Source: Hyalangium ruber
Lineage (GTDB): Bacteria; Myxococcota; Myxococcia; Myxococcales; Myxococcaceae
Length of the DNA: 64,000 nucleotides
Assembly (NCBI RefSeq): GCF_034259325.1
Contig: NZ_JAXIVS010000007.1
Coordinates: 186,001 to 250,000, forward strand
Direction of reading: 5' to 3'
Positions 1 to 9,931 of this stretch are shown here, piece by piece. Each line of letters begins with the position of its first letter. The stretch's first letter is position 1. The notes under the pieces are model-generated. The model was not told where the DNA came from. It did no database searches and saw only the letters and a program-made list of their open reading frames with translations. The position numbers and the translations under genes are program-made.

Positions 1-13
1 CTGAAGGAACTCC

Positions 14-3000
14 ATGAAAGTCTCGTGCCCGTCTTGCCAGACGAACTACAACATCGATGACAAGCGGATCCCGCCCGGGGGTGCGAAGCTGAAGTGCGCC
101 CGGTGCCAGAACACCTTCCCCATCCGCCCAGCCTCGGAAGGGGTGGCGACGCCGGTCGCCATTCCGCTGCCTGGCGCCGCCGCTCCCCAGACCGCCATTC
201 CGCTGCCTGGCGCCGCCGCGCCCCAGACCGCCATCCCGCTGCCGGGTGCCGCCGCTCCCCAGACCGCCATTCCGCTGCCGGGTGCCGCCGCTGCCATCCC
301 GTTGCCGCCCGCGCCGGCCTCGGGTGCCATTCCGTTGCCGCCCGCGCCGGCCTCGGATCCGTTCGGCGACTACGACAGCGGGGACTACTCCCACCGCGAT
401 GAGTCGGAGTCCACCCGCGTGGTGGCGCTGTCTTCGCTGCCCACCGCCGCGTTTCGGGATGCCCCTCCGTCCGCGCCGCCCGCGCCGGCCTACGGCAACA
501 ACGACATGCTCGGCACCGCCCGGGACTTCGACTTCTCCGAGGAGCCCCCGCCGCCCGCCGATTCCTTCGGGCAGGACCCGAACGCCCTGCAGGGCCAGGC
601 CGGCCCGTTCGCCTCGTACGATGCCGGGCAGGCCGCCATCCCCCTGCCGGGCACCGCCTACCCGCAGGACCCGGGCAACGCCATCCCCCTGCCCGGCGCC
701 GCGGATCCGAATGATCCGTTCGCCCTCCCGCCGCCGTCCGGCAACTATGACGATGCCTCGGCCTATACCCAGGTGAGCGCGCCGCCCACGGAGGATCCGT
801 TCGCCCTCCCGCCGCCGCCCGCCGGCCCCGACGCGGACCCCTTCGCGCTGCCGCCGCCCGAGGATCCGTTCGCCCTCCCGCCGCCGCCGGCCGATCCCCA
901 GGGCGATGCCTTCGCCATGTCTCCGCCCATGGAGCAGGGCGGCTTCGATCTGCCGGAGATGGGCGCGCCGTCCGCGCAGGAGCCCATGGCCTTCGCGCCT
1001 CCGCCCCAGGCCGCTTCCTCCGAAGAGGATCCGTTCGCCGTCGACCTCTCGGATCCGCCCCCGGCCGCGCCCGCGCAGGACTTCAACCTCGACTTCAGCG
1101 AGCAGCCCCCTCAGCAGGCCGCGCCTCCGGCCGCGCCGGCGCCCCTCAACGTGGGCACCGACTTCGGGGACGTGAGCTTCGATGATCCGCTCCCTCCGGC
1201 GAGCGCCGCTCCGTCCATGGGCGACTCGCTCGAGTTCGACCCGACAGCCGCGCCGAAGCCCTCGGCGGGGGACGATCTCGAAGTGGACCTCTCCGCTCCC
1301 CTGCCGCCCCCGCCCACCTCGGGCGCCGCGGACGGCCTGGAGATGCTCAGCTTCATCGACGACGCCGCCAAGGACAACGGCGCCAAGGGCGCCACCAAGG
1401 CCAAGCGCTTCCACGTCCGCCGCCGCTCGGGCAAGGTCTTCGGCCCGTTCGAAGAGGGCGTCATCGTCAAGATGCTCGAGGACGGCCAGCTGCTGGGCAA
1501 CGAGGACGTCTCCACGGACTCGGAGAACTGGACGCCCATCGGCACGGTGCCCTCCTTCGCCACCGCCATCCAGAAGCTGATGGAGGGCCCTGCCTCGAAG
1601 ACGGGGCTGCCCGCCGTGGCCCCCAGCGCCGATGCGCCCCAGGCGCAGCAGGCGCAGGCGGCCGCTCCCGCCGCCAACCTGGATCGGATGAAGCAGCTGT
1701 ACGAGGGCCGCATGGCCGCGATCTCCGTCGTGGATCGCAGCGGTGCCTATGAGAAGTGGCGCAAGCGCATGCCGTTCCTCATCGGCGGAGGCGTGGCGCT
1801 GGTCTTGGTCCTCATCGGCCTGAGCTTCGGCCTGACGAAGTACGGCATCTTCGGCATGCGCAAGTTCTTCCCCGCGCGCGTGGCGGCCGGCACTCCCGCC
1901 GCCGCGGACGTGAAGAGCGCGCAGGATGCGCTCCTGGAGGACACCTTCAGCGGCTACCAGCAGGCGCGGGATCTGACCGCCAAGGTGCTCGCGGCCAAGG
2001 AGTACCCCGAGGTCCGCGCGCTCTGGTGCCAGTCCATCTTCTATCTGCAGCGCCGCTACGCCGCCGCGGACCAGAAGGACATCGCCCGCTGCCAGGCGGC
2101 CAAGGAGGACTTCGAGCTGCTGGGCACCAAGAACCCCGCGGCGCTCAAGGCCTTCGCGGGCTCGGCCCTGGCCCGTCGCCAGGCGGACGAGGTGCTCACC
2201 GAGCTGAGGGACGCCTACAACCACGAGGCCAATGCGAGCGACCTGGAGGTGGCCTTCCTGCTGGCCGAGGCTCATGGCCTCAAGCGCCAGGAGAAGGACG
2301 CCATCTCCACGCTGGACCGGGTGCTCAAGACGCGCAAGGACTCGGCCAAGGCGCTGCACATGCTGGGCAACCTGCACCGGGACGCCGGCCGCGCGGACGA
2401 GGCCGCCAAGGCGTACGAGGCGGCGCTCCAGGCAAACCCCACGCACGTCGTCTCCGCGGTGGAGCTGGCGGCGGTGGAGCTGCTGGTGCGCAAGGGCGAC
2501 GCCGCCAAGAGCCTGGCCGCCGTGGAGAAGGCGCTGGACGAGAAGGCCATGCAGGAGCTGGGGCCGGCGGAAGTGGCCCGCGCCCGCAGCCTCAAGGGCG
2601 TGGCGCTCGCCGCCCTGTTCAAGTTCAAGGAGGCCGAGACGGAGCTGAAGGCCGCCCTCGAGAAGGACCCGAACTCCATCTTCGTCAAGGCGACGCTGGC
2701 CCGCGTGCTGCGCGCCAACCGCGACTTCGCCGGCGCCCTGCCGCTCTACGAGGCCGCGGTGAAGGAGGAGGCCGGCAACCTCGACTACACCGAGGGCTTC
2801 ATCACCTCGCTGGTGATGACGGGCAAGATGGGCGACGCGCACAAGGCGGTGGAAGCCGCCAACGGCCGCTTCCCCAACGAGCCGCGCATCGCCCTGCTCT
2901 TCGGCCGCATCGACGACGCGCGTGACCAGATTGCCGCCGCCGAGGGCCACTACCAGCGCGCGCTGAAGGCGGACCCCAACCTCTTCGAGGCCAACCTCTA

Positions 3001-4153
3001 CCTGGGCCGCTTCTACCTGCGCCTGCGCCGCGGGGCCGATGCCCGCTTGCAGCTCGAGGAGGCCGCCAAGAAGGCGCCGGACAACGCGGGCGTTCGCGCC
3101 GGCCTGGGCGAGTTGGCCCTGGCGGAGAACAACGTGCGTCTGGCCGAGGAGGAGTTCAAGAAGTCCGCCGAGCTCAACCCCAGCCTCGCCGACGCCTACC
3201 TGGGCCTGTCCCGCGTGGCGCTGCTCAACGGGGACCTGGAGAAGGCCAAGACCGACTCCAACAAGGCCCTGGAGCTGGACCCGCACCTGCTCAAGGACGG
3301 GCGCCTGCAGCGCGGCACCGTGCTGTGGCGGCTGGGTCAGCTCGACGAGGCCGTCACCGAGCTGGAGAAGGCCAAGGAGGAGGATCCGCGCTCCATCAAC
3401 ATCCCCATCACCCTGGGCGCGGTGCTCTACGAGAAGGGCGACCTGGCCGGCGCGGAGAAGAACCTCATGCTCGCCATCGGCCGCGAGCCCTCCAACCACG
3501 AGGCCATCTATTACGTGGCCATGGTGAAGGCGAAGCGCGCCGAGTACACCGGCGCCATCGACCAGATGAAGCTGGCGGTGGAGAAGGCTCCGCAGCGCGC
3601 CGACTACCACTACGCCCTGGGCGAGATCTACCGGAAGGCCGAGCGCATCGCCGAGGCCATCGAGGAGTGGAAGGAGACGATCAAGCGCGATCCGGCTCAC
3701 GCCGATGCCTACGAGGCGCTGGGCCGCGCTTACCTGGACGCCGGCAAGGTGGACGAGGCGATTCCCGCCTTCGACTCCACCCTGGCGGTGGACCCCAAGC
3801 GCAAGCGGGTGCTCGGCGCCATTGGCGATGCGTACTTCACCGCCGGCCGCTGGGACGAGGCCATCAAGCGCTACGAGAAGGCGCTCAAGGAGGCCCCGGA
3901 GCTCACCTACGTCTATTACAAGATTGGCCGTGCCTGGTCCGAGCGCGAGCAGCACACCCGCGCCATCGACTGGTACAAGAAGGCCATCGCGGCCGAGCCG
4001 GACAACGCCCAGGCCCACTACTACCTGGGCTTTGCCTACAAGGATAAGTACAAGAAGAAGGAGGCCGCCGAGTCCTTCAAGAAGTACCTCGAGCTGAAGC
4101 CCAACGCCGAGGACAAGCAGGAGATCGAGGACGAGATCGCCGCCCTCGAGTAG
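14..4153 (+). CDS. Zinc-ribbon / GYF-domain / TPR membrane protein
   Basis: A 1379-residue multidomain protein. The N-terminus is an MJ0042-type zinc ribbon with Cys5, Cys8, Cys28 and Cys31. A long disordered Pro/Ala/Asp linker (about 50-450) carries AIPLPGAA and DPFALPPP repeats. A GYF_2/DUF4339-type domain lies at about 463-525 (GPF and W-x-P-I signatures). One membrane helix follows at about 587-610, and the rest (about 690-1379) is tandem TPRs. The predicted topology is a cytoplasmic ribbon and GYF with the TPR domain across the inner membrane; this is inference. The ribbon-plus-GYF arrangement resembles the cytoplasmic part of the myxobacterial gliding protein GltJ/AgmX, but the TonB-like C-terminus of GltJ is absent. 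The start ATG has an AAGGA ribosome site 4 nt upstream. The function is unknown; scaffolding or protein-protein contact is most likely. Confidence 0.85.
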   Translation: MKVSCPSCQTNYNIDDKRIPPGGAKLKCARCQNTFPIRPASEGVATPVAIPLPGAAAPQTAIPLPGAAAPQTAIPLPGAAAPQTAIPLPGAAAAIPLPPAPASGAIPLPPAPASDPFGDYDSGDYSHRDESESTRVVALSSLPTAAFRDAPPSAPPAPAYGNNDMLGTARDFDFSEEPPPPADSFGQDPNALQGQAGPFASYDAGQAAIPLPGTAYPQDPGNAIPLPGAADPNDPFALPPPSGNYDDASAYTQVSAPPTEDPFALPPPPAGPDADPFALPPPEDPFALPPPPADPQGDAFAMSPPMEQGGFDLPEMGAPSAQEPMAFAPPPQAASSEEDPFAVDLSDPPPAAPAQDFNLDFSEQPPQQAAPPAAPAPLNVGTDFGDVSFDDPLPPASAAPSMGDSLEFDPTAAPKPSAGDDLEVDLSAPLPPPPTSGAADGLEMLSFIDDAAKDNGAKGATKAKRFHVRRRSGKVFGPFEEGVIVKMLEDGQLLGNEDVSTDSENWTPIGTVPSFATAIQKLMEGPASKTGLPAVAPSADAPQAQQAQAAAPAANLDRMKQLYEGRMAAISVVDRSGAYEKWRKRMPFLIGGGVALVLVLIGLSFGLTKYGIFGMRKFFPARVAAGTPAAADVKSAQDALLEDTFSGYQQARDLTAKVLAAKEYPEVRALWCQSIFYLQRRYAAADQKDIARCQAAKEDFELLGTKNPAALKAFAGSALARRQADEVLTELRDAYNHEANASDLEVAFLLAEAHGLKRQEKDAISTLDRVLKTRKDSAKALHMLGNLHRDAGRADEAAKAYEAALQANPTHVVSAVELAAVELLVRKGDAAKSLAAVEKALDEKAMQELGPAEVARARSLKGVALAALFKFKEAETELKAALEKDPNSIFVKATLARVLRANRDFAGALPLYEAAVKEEAGNLDYTEGFITSLVMTGKMGDAHKAVEAANGRFPNEPRIALLFGRIDDARDQIAAAEGHYQRALKADPNLFEANLYLGRFYLRLRRGADARLQLEEAAKKAPDNAGVRAGLGELALAENNVRLAEEEFKKSAELNPSLADAYLGLSRVALLNGDLEKAKTDSNKALELDPHLLKDGRLQRGTVLWRLGQLDEAVTELEKAKEEDPRSINIPITLGAVLYEKGDLAGAEKNLMLAIGREPSNHEAIYYVAMVKAKRAEYTGAIDQMKLAVEKAPQRADYHYALGEIYRKAERIAEAIEEWKETIKRDPAHADAYEALGRAYLDAGKVDEAIPAFDSTLAVDPKRKRVLGAIGDAYFTAGRWDEAIKRYEKALKEAPELTYVYYKIGRAWSEREQHTRAIDWYKKAIAAEPDNAQAHYYLGFAYKDKYKKKEAAESFKKYLELKPNAEDKQEIEDEIAALE
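158..358 (+). repeat. In-frame tandem repeats encoding AIPLPGAA / AIPLPPAPAS
   Basis: Three near-identical 36-nt units (158-193, 194-229, 230-265) encode AIPLPGAAAPQT. A partial fourth unit (266-292) and two 33-nt units (293-325, 326-358) encoding AIPLPPAPASG/D follow. Single copies of AIPLPG recur later in the same linker. The repeats preserve the frame, so they are protein-level low complexity rather than a mobile repeat. Proline-rich motifs of this type are typical ligands of GYF domains, and this protein has one. Confidence 0.85.
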
Positions 4154-4165
4154 TCCGCTTTCCTG

Positions 4166-4195
4166 CCCGCGACGTCCGCTTCCGGGCGTCGCGGG
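4166..4195 (+). terminator. Hairpin between TPR gene and serS
   Basis: A perfect 9-bp inverted repeat (CCCGCGACG / CGTCGCGGG) with a 12-nt loop starts 13 nt after the upstream stop codon. There is no clear T-run, so termination strength is uncertain. Confidence 0.35.
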
Positions 4196-4232
4196 TCAGG
4201 TGCTGCTTGCCGGGCCCGTCCGGGCTGACTAA

Positions 4233-5525
<1,293 letters not shown>

Positions 5526-5537
5526 GCCACATCCCCA

Positions 5538-5565
5538 TTGCAATGGGCGATGGATCAGGTAGAAG
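5538..5565 (+). promoter_or_regulatory. Possible promoter of the tRNA-Ser cluster
   Basis: TTGCAA (5538-5543) and TAGAAG (5560-5565) are separated by 16 nt and lie about 45 nt before the first serine tRNA. They are a fair but unproven match to a housekeeping sigma promoter; read-through from serS is the alternative. Confidence 0.35.
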
Positions 5566-5609
5566 GGCGGCCCCGCGCAGCTGGCGGGACCGCGCGGCTT
5601 GATAGCAGT

Positions 5610-5696
5610 GGAGGAGTGGCCGAGCGGCTGAAGGCAGCGGTCTTGAAAACCGCAGAGGGTGAAAGCTCTCCGTAGGTTCGAATCCTACCTCCTCCG
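5610..5696 (+). tRNA. tRNA-Ser (anticodon TGA)
   Basis: An 87-nt class II tRNA. The acceptor stem GGAGGAG pairs with CTCCTCC, the anticodon loop is CTTGAAA (TGA), there is a long variable arm, and the T-arm is GTAGG/CCTAC around TTCGAAT with discriminator G. It reads UCA. No CCA is encoded. Confidence 0.97.
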
Positions 5697-5740
5697 ATTT
5701 TTTGTTCTTGTCTTTCGCAGTTCTTTGACAGAGAAGAGTT

Positions 5741-5830
5741 GGAGAGATGGCCGAGAGGCTGAAGGCACAGGTTTGCTAAACCTGCATACTCGAAAGGGTA
5801 TCGAGGGTTCGAATCCCTCTCTCTCCGCCA
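5741..5830 (+). tRNA. tRNA-Ser (anticodon GCT)
   Basis: The acceptor stem GGAGAGA pairs with TCTCTCC, the anticodon loop is TTGCTAA (GCT) and there is a long variable arm. The T-arm is intact and the 3' CCA is encoded (5828-5830). It reads AGC and AGU. Confidence 0.97.
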
Positions 5831-5859
5831 CTTATCGTTGTAGCAGCGTTGGAAGACAC

Positions 5860-5936
5860 GCTCCCTTAGCTCAGCTGGATAGAGCGTCGGACTACGAATC
5901 CGAAGGCCGGAGGTTCGAATCCTCCAGGGAGCGCCA
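5860..5936 (+). tRNA. tRNA-Arg (anticodon ACG)
   Basis: The acceptor stem GCTCCCT pairs with AGGGAGC, the anticodon loop is CTACGAA (ACG), and the 3' CCA is encoded. In bacteria A34 of this tRNA is deaminated to inosine by TadA so that it reads CGU, CGC and CGA. tadA begins 21 nt downstream on the same strand. Confidence 0.97.
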
Positions 5937-5957
5937 CACTTCCTCGCCGCTTCTCTC

Positions 5958-6425
5958 ATGAGTGAAGACGAAGCTTTCATGCAGCAGGCGCTTGCGCTGG
6001 CGCGGGAAGCAGAGGCACTCGGAGAGGTTCCCGTCGGCGCGGTGGCGGTACATGAAGGCCAGGTCATTGGCACTGGCTTCAACCGCCGCGAGATCGACCG
6101 CAACCCCCTGGCACACGCGGAGCTGTTGGCGATGGATGCCGCCGCGAAAGCACGGGGTGCCTGGCGACTGTCGGGAGTCACGCTGTATGTGACGCTGGAG
6201 CCGTGCGCGATGTGCGCCGGCGCGCTGGTGCAGAGTCGAGTGACGCGGTTGGTATTCGGGGCGATGGACCCCAAGGCTGGAGCGGTGGGTTCGCTCTACA
6301 ACCTGGCCGAGGAGCCTCGGCACAACCATCGGCTGCAGGTAACAAGTGGCATCCTGGCGGACGAGAGCCGCCTGCTTCTCAAGAGCTTCTTCGAGCGCCT
6401 GCGCGAGAAGAAGCGTGACAAGTGA
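5958..6425 (+). CDS. tadA: tRNA-specific adenosine deaminase
   Basis: Zinc-dependent deaminase that converts the wobble adenosine (A34) of tRNA-Arg(ACG) to inosine in the cytoplasm. The 155-residue length is typical. The cytidine/deoxycytidylate deaminase fold shows the zinc and catalytic motif HAE at about residue 53 and the PCAMC zinc motif at about 84-88, together with the GAVGSLYN segment typical of TadA. The gene sits between tRNA-Arg(ACG) and tRNA-Ser(CGA) with very small gaps, so it may be part of a mixed tRNA-mRNA transcript. The ATG at 5958 gives the standard N-terminus with an early active-site helix. Confidence 0.96.
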   Translation: MSEDEAFMQQALALAREAEALGEVPVGAVAVHEGQVIGTGFNRREIDRNPLAHAELLAMDAAAKARGAWRLSGVTLYVTLEPCAMCAGALVQSRVTRLVFGAMDPKAGAVGSLYNLAEEPRHNHRLQVTSGILADESRLLLKSFFERLREKKRDK

Positions 6426-6430
6426 ATACT

Positions 6431-6517
6431 GGAGAGCTGGCCGAGTGGTCGAAGGCACCTGACTCGAAATCAGGCGTACCGGTAACGGTACCGTAGGTTC
6501 GAATCCTACGCTCTCCG
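6431..6517 (+). tRNA. tRNA-Ser (anticodon CGA)
   Basis: The acceptor stem GGAGAGC pairs with GCTCTCC, the anticodon loop is CTCGAAA (CGA), there is a long variable arm, and the T-arm is intact. It reads UCG and starts 5 nt after the tadA stop codon. No CCA is encoded. Confidence 0.97.
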
Positions 6518-6533
6518 CTTGTAGCAAGCCCCT

Positions 6534-6620
6534 GGAGAGGTGGCCGAGCGGTTGAAGGCACACGCCTGGAACGCGTGCATACCTTAACGGGTATCGTGGG
6601 TTCGAATCCCACCCTCTCCG
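6534..6620 (+). tRNA. tRNA-Ser (anticodon GGA)
   Basis: The acceptor stem GGAGAGG pairs with CCTCTCC, the anticodon loop is CTGGAAC (GGA), and there is a long variable arm. It reads UCC and UCU. With the other three serine tRNAs here it completes serine decoding. Confidence 0.97.
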
Positions 6621-6653
6621 TAGCTCTTGCTCGAAGTCGTCGAAAATCTTTGT

Positions 6654-6733
6654 GGTCGGGACAACGTGGGGACGTGAACCCCGCCAGGTCCGGAAGGAAG
6701 CAACGGTAGCGCACCTTCGCGTGTGTCCCGGCC
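6654..6733 (+). ncRNA. ffs: 4.5S signal recognition particle RNA
   Basis: A compact bacterial SRP RNA. The hallmark domain IV sequence, CCAGGTCCGGAAGGAAGCA, is present at about 6684-6702, with the GGAA tetraloop and the asymmetric loop that bind Ffh. The ends pair (GGTCGGGACA with TGTCCCGGCC, one G-U) to give a hairpin of about 80 nt. It partners with Ffh to target nascent membrane proteins. It lies 33 nt after the last serine tRNA and is followed by a strong terminator. Confidence 0.94.
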
Positions 6734-6749
6734 GTTTCTCTTGAAGTGA

Positions 6750-6783
6750 AGAGCCGATGCCTCTCGTGGGCATCGGCTCTTTG
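6750..6783 (+). terminator. Rho-independent terminator after SRP RNA
   Basis: A perfect 12-bp stem (AGAGCCGATGCC / GGCATCGGCTCT) with a 7-nt loop is followed by TTTG. It ends the tRNA/tadA/ffs unit just before a convergent gene. Confidence 0.8.
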
Positions 6784-6792
6784 CTTTGCGGG

Positions 6793-8247
6793 CTAGCGGG
6801 CGAGCATCGTCTCGCGGCCCACCTGCCCCACCACCCGGAAGCCCGCGGCTTGGAGCTCTGGCAGGGCCCGGCCCTCGAAAGTGACGGCGCGGTTGAAGGC
6901 TGGGTCCTGGATGGCGCGCTGGAAGGCCCAGTCATGGGGCCAGTCGCAGGTGAGCCAGGGGATGTTCTTGCCGAGGTAGAAGAAGCCCCCCGCGCCCCAC
7001 AGGCCCTCGTTGACAATGAGCAGGCCGGTGGCTCGGGCGTCCCGCGTGGCGGTGACGATGGCCCGGAACTGGTCCGCCCGCAGGTCCTGCGGCGGATAGG
7101 AGGCGGCTGGCGCCACGGTGGCCACCAACGCCAGGGCCGCGCCGCCCCAGCGGAGCCGCTCCAGGCGGGAGGGGGCCATGAGCCAACCCGCAATGGCCGG
7201 CGCCGCCGCGAGCACCAGCAGCACGAGCGCCGGGTAGAGGAAGCGCTCCTCCTTATGCGGGGTGGCGCTCACCGCCGCCACGTACACCGCGGCGCAGAAC
7301 AGCGGCAGGGAGACGGCGCGGCGGCGTAGAGAGGCTAGCCCTAGCGGCGCGGTCAGCCAGACCCAGAGGGGAATGGCCGTGAGGAGCACCGGCACGTAGA
7401 AGCCGCGTGGGTGGGCGCCGAACTGCTGCGCGGCTCCGTTCGTGAAGACGTTGAAGCGCAGGTAGGCCAGCAGGGAGTGGAAGGGCGAACCCCAGGTACT
7501 CCAGTCGAGCGCGCCCAGCCCCAACGCCACCGCCAGGCCTCCAAGGCAGGTAAAGGCCAGCACCCGCCACCGCCCCGCCAACCCCAGCCACACGAGCGCC
7601 GCGAGGACGACGACGGCCGAGCCGTAGCGCGTCACCACCGCCAGCCCGAGCGCCAGCCCGCCCAGCAGCCCGGCGCGCTCCAGGCGCTCCCTGCGGTCGA
7701 GGGCCTCCAGGGCGATGACGAGGAAGGCCGCGGAGAAGGACTCGCTCATCGTCCGGCCCCCGAAGACGAGCACCGGCCCATAGAGCCCCATCAACAGGGT
7801 CGCGAGCAGACCCGCCGCCTGCCCTGCCCGGCGCTCGGCATAGCGGTATGTGGCCAGCAACATCCACCCGTGCAGCGCCAACTGCGGCAGTTCCAGCAGG
7901 GCCCGGTAGGCCTGGGGGTGGGTGAGCCCCAGCAGGGAGGCCAGGCGCAGCAGCCACGAGAACAGCAGGGGCACCGCCCAGTTGCGCAGCCCGTCCTGCC
8001 ACTCCCAGGCGAGCACGCCATAGCCATGGGCGCGGTGCCAGGCCGGCTCGAGCACCTGGTACACCTCGTCAGGATGGATGCGGCCCAGCTGCGTCACGGC
8101 GATGACCGCGGGCGCCAGGGCCACGGCCCCCATCAGGGCGAGCCACCCTCGCCCCAAGGCTCGGGCAGCGGGCGCGGCACTGGCGGCGAACGCCTGCGAA
8201 GGCTCGGGCGAGGTGGAAACGGAGGGCTGAGGCGCGGGCACGGACAT
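6793..8247 (-). CDS. GT22-like (ALG9/PIG-B type) mannosyltransferase, membrane
   Basis: A polytopic integral membrane protein of about 484 residues with roughly nine or ten hydrophobic helices. After the first helix it has the motif HPDEVYQ, matching the HPDE signature of the ALG9/PIG-B/SMP3 family, whose members transfer a sugar from a polyprenyl-phosphate donor. It is therefore probably a glycosyltransferase acting on the outer face of the inner membrane; the acceptor is unknown. I chose the ATG at 8247 (MSVPAPQP) because the longer frame upstream runs through the divergent flavoprotein gene. It ends convergently with the SRP RNA terminator. Confidence 0.8.
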   Translation of the reverse strand: MSVPAPQPSVSTSPEPSQAFAASAAPAARALGRGWLALMGAVALAPAVIAVTQLGRIHPDEVYQVLEPAWHRAHGYGVLAWEWQDGLRNWAVPLLFSWLLRLASLLGLTHPQAYRALLELPQLALHGWMLLATYRYAERRAGQAAGLLATLLMGLYGPVLVFGGRTMSESFSAAFLVIALEALDRRERLERAGLLGGLALGLAVVTRYGSAVVVLAALVWLGLAGRWRVLAFTCLGGLAVALGLGALDWSTWGSPFHSLLAYLRFNVFTNGAAQQFGAHPRGFYVPVLLTAIPLWVWLTAPLGLASLRRRAVSLPLFCAAVYVAAVSATPHKEERFLYPALVLLVLAAAPAIAGWLMAPSRLERLRWGGAALALVATVAPAASYPPQDLRADQFRAIVTATRDARATGLLIVNEGLWGAGGFFYLGKNIPWLTCDWPHDWAFQRAIQDPAFNRAVTFEGRALPELQAAGFRVVGQVGRETMLAR

Positions 8248-8353
8248 GGGTGGCGGCGCGACTCTCCCCGTCCCGGAGCCCACACGCAAGCCGAGGGAAT
8301 TTGTCCGCCTGCCCCAAGCTCGGCTAAGAGCCTTGGGAGCGGAGGGAATCCAC

Positions 8354-9889
8354 ATGCCAGATGTCATCGTGGTAGGCGCGGGCCACAACGGGCTCGTCAC
8401 CGCGGCGCTGCTCGCGCGCCGGGGTTTGAAGGTCACCGTCCTCGAAGAGAAGGACATGGTGGGAGGGGCCAGCAAGACGGAGTACCCGTTCCGCTCGGCG
8501 CCCAAGCTGGGCGTGTCCACGGGCGCCTACCTGCTCGGCCTCATGCCTCCGGAGTTGATGCGCGAGCTGGAGCTGGAGCTGCCCCTCAAGCGCCGGGATC
8601 CGCACTACTTCCTGCCCACCCTGGACAAGCGCTACCTCCTGTTCGGCTCGAACGAGCAGGAGATGAAGCGCCAGTTCCTGGCGTTCTTCTCCGAGGCGGA
8701 CTGGAACGCCAACCAGGCGATGAACACCGAGCTGGCCGCCATGCGCGATGACCTGGCCCCGGCGTGGCTGATGCCCCCGCTCTCCCTGGAGGAGACCGCC
8801 GAGCGCTTCATCCGCCCTGCCCTGCGCACCCCCTTCATCAACCTGTGTCGTGGGACCGCGCACGAGTACCTGGACCGCTTCGGCTACCAGTCGGACCTGC
8901 TCAAGGCCATGTACGCGGTGACCGACGCCTTCTCCGGGCTGGACGCGGGCTACGACACGCCCGGCGCGGGCATGAACCTGCTCGTCCACAACATGTGCCG
9001 GCTGCCCGGCAGCGGCGGCACGTGGATGATCGTCGGCGGCGGCATGGGCACCGTCACCCAGTCCCTCGAGAAGCTCGTGCGCAAGCACGGCGGCGAGGTG
9101 CGCACCCGCGCCAAGGTGGCCTCCATCCGCACCGACCGGGGCGTGGTGAAGGGCGTGGTGCTGGAGGGCGGCGAGGAAATCTCCGCCTCCGTGGTGGTGT
9201 CCAACGCGGATCCGTTCCGCACGCTGAAACTGGTGTCCGACTCGGCCCTGTCCGCCGACTACCGCCAGAGCATCGACGCCATGGCTACCCCGGGCACCAC
9301 CCTCAAGGTGAACCTGTGCCTCAAGGGCCTGCCCACCTTCACCTGTCTGCCCGAGGACCGCGGCCAGTTCGGCCCCACCATCCACCTGCTGCCCCAGGAG
9401 GACGTGCTCGAGTCGCTCACCCAGTCCTACGCCGACACCAAGGCCGGCAAGCTCGCCGAGTTCCCCTCCATCGAGTGGTACTTCCACACGCCCGTCGACC
9501 CCTCGCTGCGCGACGCCGAGGGCCACCACAACTCCGCCCTCTTCGTGCAGTGGGTGCCCTACCAGCCCAAGGGCTCCACCTGGGAGAAGGAGGAGTCGCG
9601 CTACGTGCAGCACCTGCTGTCCATCTGCGACCGCTTCGCTCCCGGCACGAGCGATCTCGTCGTGGAGACCTTCACCCTGTCTCCGCCGCGCATCGAGGCC
9701 CACTTCGGGATTACGCACGGCCACATCCACCACGTGGACAACAAGCGCGGCTTCAACGAGCGGCTCCCCTATGAGACGCCCGTGCAGGGGCTCTACTTCT
9801 GCGGCGCCGGGTGCCACCCCGCTGGCAGCGTCATTGGCGCCGCCGGGCACAACGCCGCCGGAGTCGTGCTCAAGGCGCTCGGACGTTGA
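8354..9889 (+). CDS. FAD-dependent oxidoreductase, PYROXD2 / phytoene-desaturase-like
   Basis: A 511-residue flavoprotein. The N-terminus has a Rossmann FAD-binding motif (VVGAGHNGLV, then a VLEE acidic strand end and GGA). The C-terminus has the family-typical FCGAGCHPAGSV and AAGHNAA segments that close over the FAD. The overall pattern fits the CrtI-like/PYROXD2 group of NAD(P)/FAD-dependent oxidoreductases. No carotenoid gene lies nearby, so a carotenoid substrate is not supported and the substrate is unknown. The ATG at 8354 places the dinucleotide motif right at the N-terminus; the open frame upstream of it overlaps the divergent glycosyltransferase and is not used. Confidence 0.88.
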   Translation: MPDVIVVGAGHNGLVTAALLARRGLKVTVLEEKDMVGGASKTEYPFRSAPKLGVSTGAYLLGLMPPELMRELELELPLKRRDPHYFLPTLDKRYLLFGSNEQEMKRQFLAFFSEADWNANQAMNTELAAMRDDLAPAWLMPPLSLEETAERFIRPALRTPFINLCRGTAHEYLDRFGYQSDLLKAMYAVTDAFSGLDAGYDTPGAGMNLLVHNMCRLPGSGGTWMIVGGGMGTVTQSLEKLVRKHGGEVRTRAKVASIRTDRGVVKGVVLEGGEEISASVVVSNADPFRTLKLVSDSALSADYRQSIDAMATPGTTLKVNLCLKGLPTFTCLPEDRGQFGPTIHLLPQEDVLESLTQSYADTKAGKLAEFPSIEWYFHTPVDPSLRDAEGHHNSALFVQWVPYQPKGSTWEKEESRYVQHLLSICDRFAPGTSDLVVETFTLSPPRIEAHFGITHGHIHHVDNKRGFNERLPYETPVQGLYFCGAGCHPAGSVIGAAGHNAAGVVLKALGR

Positions 9890-9931
9890 GTGAAGTCCGA
9901 GGGTGAAGACCGGATTTCCCCTGACTTACGG

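Noticed and set aside
158-358. Possible CRISPR-like or mobile repeat
   Set aside because: The units are contiguous, in frame, without spacers, and encode a protein repeat in a linker.
5725-5730. TTGACA between two serine tRNAs as a promoter
   Set aside because: A matching -10 would fall inside the next tRNA, so it could not start that tRNA.
5892-7193. Reverse-strand frame running through tRNAs, tadA and the SRP RNA
   Set aside because: It crosses four RNA genes and contains the repeated translated tRNA pattern (GFEP-like), a known false gene type.
8324-9850. Reverse-strand frame opposite the flavoprotein gene
   Set aside because: Same compositional artefact; no motif or ribosome site.
8354-9889. 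Carotenoid phytoene desaturase (CrtI)
   Set aside because: General fold fits, but no crtB/crtE neighbours and the C-terminal pattern is closer to the PYROXD2 group.
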